Part shown: positions 8,307 through 15,325 of the stretch, in pieces
How positions within the stretch are numbered: position 1 is the stretch's first letter
Layout of the letters: each line of letters begins with the position of its first letter
NCBI GenBank assembly: GCA_964502355.1
Contig: CAZCWK010000008.1
Span: 1 to 64,000 of the forward strand
Length of the DNA stretch: 64,000 bases
Source: UBA8389 sp964502355
GTDB lineage: Bacteria > Bacteroidota > Bacteroidia > Bacteroidales > UBA1402
Reading direction: 5' to 3'
Notes under the pieces: generated by a model
Databases searched by the model: none
The model's input: only the letters and a program-made list of their open reading frames with translations
What the model was told of the DNA's origin: nothing
Made by a program: the position numbers and the translations under genes

Positions 8307-8927
8307 ATGACAGATAAACAAGACAAAAATCTAGAACAAGCGATAATGCGAGCTGCTGAGGAATTGTTTCTTTCTCAGGGTTTCGACCGAACTTCTACAG
8401 TTGAAATTGCAAGGCTTGCAGGTTGTAATCAATCTTTGGTGCATTATTACTTCAGATCAAAGAAAAACCTCTTTGGCTTGGTTCTCAGGAAGAAAGCTGA
8501 GAGTTTCATCGGCTCACTAATGAAAATCAATATTGAAGATATCCCTTTTGAAGACAAAATGAGAAGGAGAATTTCTGCACATTTTGATTTCATCAGAGAC
8601 AACTGGAGACTTCCTGTATTGTTTTTTAATGAAATCATTACAAATAAGGAATTGATTACCGGGATTGTTGAAAATTTTACAAACACTCCGATTCCTGCTT
8701 TTAAGATTTTGCAATCTGAACTGGATGAGCAGTTTGAAAAAGGTAATATATGCAAGACGGAGGCTTTGGATTTGATATTCAGAGTGTTTTCGCTGAACAT
8801 AATGACTTTCATGCTCTCGCCAATGTATCAGATGATTACAAAGACTGATGATGAACAACTGAATTATCTTCTTGAACTGCGTAAAGAAGAGAACATTCAG
8901 ACTATTATGAGGACCCTGAAACCATAA
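8307..8927 (+). CDS. TetR/AcrR family transcriptional regulator
   Basis: The 206-residue protein carries an N-terminal TetR helix-turn-helix (about residues 10-56), including TVEIARLAGCNQSLVHYYFRSKKNL. The C-terminal ligand-binding part is all helical and not conserved enough to name a ligand. It lies in front of a tolC-hlyD-ABC-ABC-permease-permease operon in the same direction, the same order as cecR in front of ybhGFSR in E. coli. It probably represses that operon and itself through the palindrome ending 8 bp upstream. The start at 8307 is the only ATG preserving the full DNA-binding domain. Confidence 0.9.
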   Translation: MTDKQDKNLEQAIMRAAEELFLSQGFDRTSTVEIARLAGCNQSLVHYYFRSKKNLFGLVLRKKAESFIGSLMKINIEDIPFEDKMRRRISAHFDFIRDNWRLPVLFFNEIITNKELITGIVENFTNTPIPAFKILQSELDEQFEKGNICKTEALDLIFRVFSLNIMTFMLSPMYQMITKTDDEQLNYLLELRKEENIQTIMRTLKP

Positions 8928-8978
8928 TTTGCAGATTAAGAGGTTAGTATCGACAATTAATACTTTATCAGGAATGAG

Positions 8979-9040
8979 TTTGTGGCTTTACATCCGATAT
9001 ATGGCTTGTGGCTTGCGATTTTTAGCTCCCGGCTTGTGAC
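8979..9040 (+). repeat. Imperfect GGCTTGTG repeats in the tetR-tolC gap
   Basis: The 145-bp gap between tetR and tolC holds GGCTTGTG at 9003-9010 and 9031-9038 (28 bases apart), plus related TTTGTGGCTT near 8979-8988 and GGCTTGCG at 9010-9017. The pattern is degenerate and of unknown function. I see no clear promoter or terminator in this gap, which leaves open whether tetR and the efflux genes share one transcript. Confidence 0.35.
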
Positions 9041-9072
9041 GTTCCAAATGGTCTTAATGAAAATATTATAAT

Positions 9073-10392
9073 ATGAAGAAAAGAGTTTCAATATTTGTTT
9101 TTACTGTTTTTTGCTGCATGACTTCTCAGGCTCAGTTGTCTCTGGATGCATGTCAGGAAAATGCAAGAAAAAACTACCCGCAGGTGAAGCAGTTTGATCT
9201 GATTGAGAAATCTGCAGGTTATAGTTTATCCAATGCCGGAAAAGCCTGGTTGCCGCAATTGTCGGTTTCAGCCAGGACAACGTATCAATCTGAAGCTACT
9301 TCCATAATTATTCCTGCAATGGGTATTAATGTCGAAATGCCTAAGAATCAGACCCAGGCAGTTGTTGAGGCTTCTCAGGTTATCTGGGATGGTGGTGTAA
9401 CGGCTTCACAAAAAAAGATCATTAAGGCTACTGCTGAAGTTGAAAAAGAAAGGATTGAGGTTGACCTTTATTCCCTCAGGGATAGGATAAACCAGATATT
9501 TTTTGGCATTCTTTTACTTGAAGAGCAATTAAAGCAAAATGAAACTCTTCACAAAGAGCTTGTAACAAATTACGATCGCGTGGTTGCTTTTATGAAAAAT
9601 GGTGTGGCCAATCAGTCTGACGTGGATGCCATAAAAGTGGAAATGCTGAACAATATTCAAAGGAAAAGTGAAATAACTGCTTCTCTTAAATCATTCAGGG
9701 AAATGCTTGCTGCGATGACAGGTGATGATAAGGCAAAGGATATTCAGCTTAAAAAGCCTTTTGATGCAAAGCTTGCCGCTGACGGTAGTGTTGACGCGTT
9801 GACTCAGTCCATTGCCGGCTCAGGTGATAATCCGGGGCTTGCCGGGAGATTTATTAATCGTCCTGAAATCAGATTGTTTGATAAACAGCTGGATCTTTAT
9901 TCCAAACAGGAAAATCTGATTCATTCGGGAAATCTGCCTAAGCTGGGTGCATTTCTGCAGGGTGGCTATGGGAATCCGGGTCTTAATATGCTAAAAAGCG
10001 GTTTTTCTCCTTACTACATTGGCGGCGTAAGGTTGTCATGGAATCTTGGTGGTCTGTACACTCAGAAAAACAGTATCAATGCTCTCCTGAATAACCGTAA
10101 TATCGTTGAAACCCAAAAGGAAACCTTTATTTACAATAATAATCTTGTGGTTTCAAGGCAGAAGAATGAAGTTGTCAAACTTAGTGAACAAATCAGAAAT
10201 GACGACGAAATAATCATGCTTCGTCAAAATATTAAAAAAGCCTGCAGTGTAAAAGTAGGGAACGGTACTGCAACTGTTACTGATTTGTTAAGGGAAATTA
10301 ATGCTGAAAATATTGCAAGAGCTCTGAAGAGCCTGCATGAAGTACAATTATTACTTGGCATTTACAATTTAAAATATAGTATGAACAATTAA
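9073..10392 (+). CDS. TolC-family outer-membrane efflux channel
   Basis: The 439-residue protein has a signal peptide (about residues 1-20, ending SQA) and the two repeated outer-membrane-efflux domains made mostly of long coiled helices. Typical features are LDACQENARKNYPQVKQ at the N-terminus, the passage AVVEASQVIWDGG, and the second-repeat start RFINRPEIRLFDKQ. The length agrees with TolC/OprM relatives. It opens an operon that supplies every part of a tripartite ABC exporter; the next gene follows after 12 bp. The transported compound is not evident. Confidence 0.9.
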   Translation: MKKRVSIFVFTVFCCMTSQAQLSLDACQENARKNYPQVKQFDLIEKSAGYSLSNAGKAWLPQLSVSARTTYQSEATSIIIPAMGINVEMPKNQTQAVVEASQVIWDGGVTASQKKIIKATAEVEKERIEVDLYSLRDRINQIFFGILLLEEQLKQNETLHKELVTNYDRVVAFMKNGVANQSDVDAIKVEMLNNIQRKSEITASLKSFREMLAAMTGDDKAKDIQLKKPFDAKLAADGSVDALTQSIAGSGDNPGLAGRFINRPEIRLFDKQLDLYSKQENLIHSGNLPKLGAFLQGGYGNPGLNMLKSGFSPYYIGGVRLSWNLGGLYTQKNSINALLNNRNIVETQKETFIYNNNLVVSRQKNEVVKLSEQIRNDDEIIMLRQNIKKACSVKVGNGTATVTDLLREINAENIARALKSLHEVQLLLGIYNLKYSMNN

Positions 10393-10404
10393 TATATCAG
10401 GAAT

Positions 10405-11322
10405 ATGAATCCTTTCAAATTGCATTATTTTTTTGGAGCAATATTGTTGTTTTCTTTTTTCTCTTGTGGCAGTAAAGATGGTTTGGCTGATGCTTCAGGT
10501 TATTTCGAATCGACTGAGATAATGGTTTCTTCGGAGGTGGCAGGTAAGATAATTCAGCTTGATATTTCTGAAGGGCAACAGGTTAAAGCTGGTACTATTT
10601 TATGTATGGTTGACACTACTCAACTTTATTTAAAGAAATTACAATTGAAAGCTTCGATTGCTGCTGCTCAAAACAGGCGTCCTGATGTTGAATCACAACT
10701 TGCTGCCATCAGGCAACAGATATCGGCAGCCAACAGAGAAAAGAATCGTTTTGAAAATCTGGTCAAAGCTAATGCTGCCAATCAAAAACAGCTTGATGAC
10801 ATTGATTCTCAAATTGAAATACTTGAAAAGCAATTAAGTGCTCAGAAGACTATTCTGACTAATAGTGGTAAAAGCATTGATGATGAATGCAAGGCTTTAA
10901 GCTCTCAGATAAGTCAGATTGATGATCAGTTGAATAAATCAAGGATTTGCAGTCCGATTGATGGTGTTATTTTATCAAAATATGCTGAGTCAGGTGAAAT
11001 TGCTACACCGGGAAAGGCAATTTTTAAGGTTGCTGATATGAATACGATGTATCTTAAGGCTTATATCACTGCTGACCAATTATCAAAGGTTAGTTTAGGT
11101 CAGAAAGTTGAAGTTATTTCTGAATTTGGTGAAAAGGATATAAAGACTTATAAAGGTACTGTCAGTTGGATTTCGTCCAAATCTGAGTTTACTCCAAAAA
11201 CTGTCCAGACAAGAGATGAAAGGGCAAATCTTGTTTATGCTGTCAAAATATTGGTTGCCAATGATGGACTACTGAAGATTGGCATGTATGGTGGTGTAAG
11301 ATTTGGTGAAAAAACGAAATAA
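10405..11322 (+). CDS. HlyD-type membrane fusion lipoprotein (YbhG-like)
   Basis: This 305-residue periplasmic adaptor should link the ABC-2 transporter to the TolC-type channel. It has a lipoprotein signal (FSFFSC, lipid cysteine at residue 21), a lipoyl-like half (VSSEVAGKIIQLDISEGQQVKAG), a coiled-coil hairpin (about residues 80-170) and the returning barrel motif ICSPIDGVILSKYAESGEIATPG. In E. coli YbhG occupies the same position. The gene is 12 bp after tolC and 5 bp before the first ATPase gene. Confidence 0.88.
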   Translation: MNPFKLHYFFGAILLFSFFSCGSKDGLADASGYFESTEIMVSSEVAGKIIQLDISEGQQVKAGTILCMVDTTQLYLKKLQLKASIAAAQNRRPDVESQLAAIRQQISAANREKNRFENLVKANAANQKQLDDIDSQIEILEKQLSAQKTILTNSGKSIDDECKALSSQISQIDDQLNKSRICSPIDGVILSKYAESGEIATPGKAIFKVADMNTMYLKAYITADQLSKVSLGQKVEVISEFGEKDIKTYKGTVSWISSKSEFTPKTVQTRDERANLVYAVKILVANDGLLKIGMYGGVRFGEKTK

Positions 11323-11327
11323 TAGAT

Positions 11328-12236
11328 ATGAAGACCGTAACTGCAAGCAACATCAGTAAAAAGTTCCGCAAAGCTCAGGCTCTTGAAGATATTTGTCTGG
11401 ATGTTGAAGAGGGTGATATGTTTGGTATTATCGGTCCTGATGGAGCCGGTAAGACCACTCTGTTCAGGATTCTTACGACACTTCTTTTGTCTGATGCAGG
11501 ATCTGCTACAGTTGATGGTCTTGATGTTGTTAAGGATTTCAGGGAAATCCGCAGGAGAGTAGGGTATATGCCCGGAAGGTTTTCGCTATACATGGATCTG
11601 ACTGTTGAGGAAAATCTGAGTTTTTATGCTACGATTTTCAATACTACGATTAAGGAAAATTATTATCTGATTAAAGATATATATCAACAAATTGAGCCTT
11701 TTAAAGACAGGAAGGCTGGTGCATTATCTGGTGGCATGAAACAAAAGCTTGCTTTGAGTTGTGCTCTGATCCATAAACCAAGGGTCTTGTTTCTTGATGA
11801 GCCGACCACAGGTGTTGATCCGGTTTCCAGGAAAGAATTTTGGGAAATGTTGAAGAAGCTGAAATCTGAAGGTATTACTATTATGGTTTCGACATCATAT
11901 ATGGACGAAGCCGGATTGTGCGACAGGATTGCTTTGATTCAGGATGGCCGGTTTATGAAAATTAATACTCCTGATAATATAATCGGGGAATATAAGGGCA
12001 AGTTATGGGCTGTCAATAGTGACAGGATGTCGGGACTACTTACTGATCTGAGAGATTATAATAAAACTATTTCCTGTTATGCTTTTGGAGATAAGCATCA
12101 TCTTTCGGTTGTTGATGAGTCTTTTAGTCAGGATGAGCTTAATGACTGGCTACTGAGTAAAGGGCATACAAATATTATTATTAAACCTATAGTGGCTTCT
12201 GTTGAGGATTGTTTCCTGCAGTTATCCTCAAATTGA
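11328..12236 (+). CDS. ABC transporter ATPase 1 (YbhF N-half-like)
   Basis: This is a 302-residue nucleotide-binding protein of the drug-export ABC-2 class. It has Walker A GPDGAGKTT (about residues 36-44), a canonical signature LSGGMKQKLAL (about 138-148) and Walker B VLFLDEPTTG. The switch region reads VSTSYMDEA, where the usual histidine (as in TTHYMDEA) is serine. It pairs with the next gene; in E. coli the equivalent YbhF is a single chain with two such halves. See the finding on complementary degeneracy. Confidence 0.9.
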   Translation: MKTVTASNISKKFRKAQALEDICLDVEEGDMFGIIGPDGAGKTTLFRILTTLLLSDAGSATVDGLDVVKDFREIRRRVGYMPGRFSLYMDLTVEENLSFYATIFNTTIKENYYLIKDIYQQIEPFKDRKAGALSGGMKQKLALSCALIHKPRVLFLDEPTTGVDPVSRKEFWEMLKKLKSEGITIMVSTSYMDEAGLCDRIALIQDGRFMKINTPDNIIGEYKGKLWAVNSDRMSGLLTDLRDYNKTISCYAFGDKHHLSVVDESFSQDELNDWLLSKGHTNIIIKPIVASVEDCFLQLSSN

Positions 12237-12259
12237 TTCCCGGGCTGTTATTGCATACT

Positions 12260-13012
12260 ATGATGAATGATGTTCTTGAAAATAAAGTGATTGTGACTGA
12301 GAGCCTGACAAAAAAGTTTGGTTCTTTTACTGCTGTTGACGGTATTTCTTTTGAAGTCGGCAAAGGGGAGATTTTTGGATTTCTTGGTGCAAATGGTGCC
12401 GGCAAGACTACTGCAATGCGTATGTTATGTGGGTTAAGTAAACCAACTTCAGGAAAGGGTTTTGTTGCCGGTTTTGACATAAATAGTCAGTCTGAGCAGG
12501 TAAAGAGAAATATCGGGTACATGAGCCAGAAGTTTTCGTTGTACGAAGATTTGAAGGTTTGGGAGAATATTCGTTTGTATGCTGGTATTTACGGTATTCC
12601 TGAAGTTGAAATTGCTCCGAGAACAAATGCCATGCTTCAAAAGCTTGGTTTTGAAAAGGAAAGAGATACTTTGGTTAAGCTATTGCCTCTTGGATGGAAA
12701 CAGAAGTTGTCTTTTGCAGTGTCTATTTTTCATAATCCGGGTATTGTTTTTCTGGATGAACCAACCGGTGGTGTTGATCCGGCTTCACGGAGGATGTTTT
12801 GGGAAATGATTTATGAGGCTTCTGATAATGGTATAACTGTATTTGTAACGACTCATTATATGGATGAAGCTGAGTATTGCAATCGTGTATCTATAATGGT
12901 TGACGGCAAAATTAAGGCTTTGGATACTCCGGCTAATCTGAAAAGTAATTTTGGTGTCAGGAATATGGATGATGTATTTCAGAAATTAGCCAGAAACGCT
13001 GAGAGAATATGA
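12260..13012 (+). CDS. ABC transporter ATPase 2 (YbhF C-half-like)
   Basis: The second ATPase has about 250 residues from ATG 12260; an in-frame ATG at 12209 would overlap the previous gene and add a non-conserved stretch, so I reject it. Walker A is GANGAGKTT and Walker B IVFLDEPTGG. The switch histidine is present (VTTHYMDEAE), but the signature motif is degenerate (LLPLGWKQKLS instead of LSGG). It overlaps the next permease gene by 4 bp (ATGA). It most likely forms a heterodimer with ATPase 1 on the two permeases. Confidence 0.88.
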   Translation: MMNDVLENKVIVTESLTKKFGSFTAVDGISFEVGKGEIFGFLGANGAGKTTAMRMLCGLSKPTSGKGFVAGFDINSQSEQVKRNIGYMSQKFSLYEDLKVWENIRLYAGIYGIPEVEIAPRTNAMLQKLGFEKERDTLVKLLPLGWKQKLSFAVSIFHNPGIVFLDEPTGGVDPASRRMFWEMIYEASDNGITVFVTTHYMDEAEYCNRVSIMVDGKIKALDTPANLKSNFGVRNMDDVFQKLARNAERI

Positions 13013-14139
13013 AAGAAACGGCCAAAAATAATGCTAAGGTTTTTGCTGCTTTTGTTAAAAAAGAGTTCAAACACATCATCAGAGATAAACTGACTACTTT
13101 TTTTCTGCTTTTAATGCCGGTAATGATGCTACTTCTTTTTGGGTATGCTATCAATACTGAGGTGAAAAATACTAAAATTGCTGTTTTTGATCCTTCCAGA
13201 GATGCCGCTACTCAGGAGATTGTAAACAGGTTAATTACCAACAAGTATTTTGCTGTTGACAGTTATCTGAAGTCGCCTTCTGAAATTGATAAATTGTTTA
13301 AGCAGGGTAAAATTGGTATGGCTGTTGTTTTCAGCGACAACTTTAATGATAATTTGTTGCGTAATGGTGAAGCCGGGGTTCAGCTGATTGCTGACGGAAG
13401 CGATCCTAATACAGCTCTTACGGTAACAACTTATGCTACTGCGATTATTTCTTCGGCTCAGAAAGATTTGTTGAAGGTTAATAATATGCCTTTACAGATT
13501 GATTCAGAAGTTAAGCTGCTTTATAATCCTACTTTAAAGTCTGCTTACAATTTTGTGCCGGGTGTTATGGGTATGATTTTGCTTTTGATTTGTGCCATGA
13601 TGACTTCAATTTCAATTGCCGGTGAAAAGGAAAAAGGTACTATGGAAGTTCTTTTGGTTTCACCGATAAAACCGATTTACATGTTGTTTTCTAAAGCAGT
13701 ACCTTATTTTTTATTATCCGTTATTGATTTGACTGTCATTCTGTTGATTGCTGTTTTTATAATGGGTGTTCCTGTATCCGGTAGTTTATTCTGGCTATTA
13801 GTGGTTTCATTTATTTATATTTTTCTGGCGCTTGCTTTGGGATTGCTTATCTCATCGATTGTGCGTTCTCAGGACGCTGCAATGATTATCTCAGGTATGG
13901 TTCTGATGTTCCCAGTAATTTTGCTGTCGGGTATGATGTTTCCGGTTGAAAACATGCCATGGTACTTCAAAGCATTGTCTTTTGTGGTTCCTGCCAAATG
14001 GTATATTACAGCTGCCAGAAGTCTGATGATTAAAGGACTCGGTTTCTCCGCGATTTTGCCTGAACTTATAGTCCTGGTTTCGATGGCTGTTTTATTGATA
14101 GTTATTACGTTGAAGACATTTAAAGAAAGACTTGAATAG
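13009..14139 (+). CDS. ABC-2 type permease (YbhS-like)
   Basis: The 376-residue membrane protein has the ABC-2 layout. A first helix near residues 24-43 (TTFFLLLMPVMMLLLFGYAI) is followed by a large extracytoplasmic domain (about 45-175) and then five helices. The conserved GEKEKGTMEVLLVSPI loop (about residues 202-217) touches the ATPase. The start overlaps the ATPase 2 stop by 4 bp, and the partner permease starts 3 bp after its end. With its neighbours it would form a heterodimeric exporter like YbhS/YbhR. Confidence 0.9.
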   Translation: MKETAKNNAKVFAAFVKKEFKHIIRDKLTTFFLLLMPVMMLLLFGYAINTEVKNTKIAVFDPSRDAATQEIVNRLITNKYFAVDSYLKSPSEIDKLFKQGKIGMAVVFSDNFNDNLLRNGEAGVQLIADGSDPNTALTVTTYATAIISSAQKDLLKVNNMPLQIDSEVKLLYNPTLKSAYNFVPGVMGMILLLICAMMTSISIAGEKEKGTMEVLLVSPIKPIYMLFSKAVPYFLLSVIDLTVILLIAVFIMGVPVSGSLFWLLVVSFIYIFLALALGLLISSIVRSQDAAMIISGMVLMFPVILLSGMMFPVENMPWYFKALSFVVPAKWYITAARSLMIKGLGFSAILPELIVLVSMAVLLIVITLKTFKERLE

Positions 14140-14142
14140 ATT

Positions 14143-15258
14143 ATGTTGAAGTATCTTGTTGAAAAAGAATTTAAACAGATTTTCAGGAATCCTGTTCTTC
14201 CAAGGGTTATTATCGTTTTGCCATTTGTAATACTGGCATTTTTTCCCATGGTTGCTAACTTCGAAATCAGGGATTTGAAATTAAGCATTGTCGATAATGA
14301 CCGTTCAGATTATTCGTCTGAACTTGTACAGAAGATATCTTCTACTAGATATTTTGAAATAACTGATGTGTCTGAAAATTTTACTGATGCTCTGAAGAGT
14401 ATAGAATTAAATGATGCTGATATTATTCTTGAGATTCCTTCAGGTTTTGAGGATAATCTTATCAGAGAAGGGAAAACAAAAGTTTTGATTTCTGCGAATA
14501 CTGTTAATGCTACCAAAGGAGGTATCGGAAGTGCCTATTTGTCAAATATACTGATGGATTTCAACAGTGAGATTCGTTCGGAATTTGTTGCTGTTGATTC
14601 GAAGTCTCCAAAAATCGGAATGAGTGTTTCCCCCATGTTTTTATTTAATCCTAAGCTCAAGTATTATGTTTTTATGATTCCTGCTCTGATGGTAATGATG
14701 ATGGCAATGATTTGCGGTTTCCTGCCGGCATTGAATATCGTGCTTGAAAAGGAGAGGGGTACTATCGAACAACTTAATGTGACTCCGGTAAATAAGTTTG
14801 TTTTTATTATTTCCAAACTTATTCCTTACTGGATAATCGGATTTGTTGTTCTTACTATTTGTTTTGGTGTAGCCTGGCTTTTTTACGGTATTCTTCCTGC
14901 AGGCAATGTACTTACAATATATCTGTTTGTTTCTGTCTTTATTGTTGCTTTCTCCGGTTTGGGTCTTGTTATTTCAAACTTCGCAAAAAGCTTGCAACAG
15001 GCTACATTTTTGATGTTTTTTTGTGTGATTGTATTTATTTTCCTGAGCGGACTTTATACTCCTGTAAATAATATGCCTGATTGGGCTAAAGTAATAAGCA
15101 CTATCAGCCCGTTGAAATATCTGATGGAGGTGTTGCGCTCGGTATATCTTAAAGGCAGTTCATTTATTGACCTGCTGCCTCAATTTTATTATCTGACAGG
15201 TTTTGAAGTATTTTTCAGTGTTCTTGCTGTAATCAGTTACAGAAAGAAAAATGGTTGA
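14143..15258 (+). CDS. ABC-2 type permease (YbhR-like)
   Basis: The 371-residue partner permease has the same architecture: helix 1 (VIIVLPFVILAFFPMV), a periplasmic domain (about residues 45-170), the coupling loop LEKERGTIEQLNVTPV (about 200-215) and five further helices. The motif LSGLYTPVNNMPDWAK near the C-terminus is typical of this group. Its stop codon (15256-15258) lies inside the stem of the terminator that ends the operon, which is unusual but does not alter the protein. Confidence 0.9.
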   Translation: MLKYLVEKEFKQIFRNPVLPRVIIVLPFVILAFFPMVANFEIRDLKLSIVDNDRSDYSSELVQKISSTRYFEITDVSENFTDALKSIELNDADIILEIPSGFEDNLIREGKTKVLISANTVNATKGGIGSAYLSNILMDFNSEIRSEFVAVDSKSPKIGMSVSPMFLFNPKLKYYVFMIPALMVMMMAMICGFLPALNIVLEKERGTIEQLNVTPVNKFVFIISKLIPYWIIGFVVLTICFGVAWLFYGILPAGNVLTIYLFVSVFIVAFSGLGLVISNFAKSLQQATFLMFFCVIVFIFLSGLYTPVNNMPDWAKVISTISPLKYLMEVLRSVYLKGSSFIDLLPQFYYLTGFEVFFSVLAVISYRKKNG

Positions 15259-15278
15259 GCCAATCCGACTCAACCATT
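15250..15278. terminator. Bidirectional terminator between the efflux operon and the barrel gene
   Basis: The stem AATGGTTGAG (15250-15259) pairs with CTCAACCATT (15269-15278) around a 9-base loop. A T-rich stretch (TTCATCTTT) follows on the plus strand, and A-rich AGAAAGAAAA precedes it, giving TTTTCTTTCT on the minus strand. It can therefore serve both convergent genes. The stop codon of the second permease is part of the 5' arm. Confidence 0.75.
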
Positions 15279-15325
15279 CATCTTTAATTTTCCGACAAAA
15301 TCATGTGGGGTGTATTGAAAATTAA

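Noticed and set aside
12209..12262. Upstream start for the second ABC ATPase
   Set aside because: It would overlap the preceding ATPase gene and add a stretch unlike the family; ATG 12260 keeps normal spacing.
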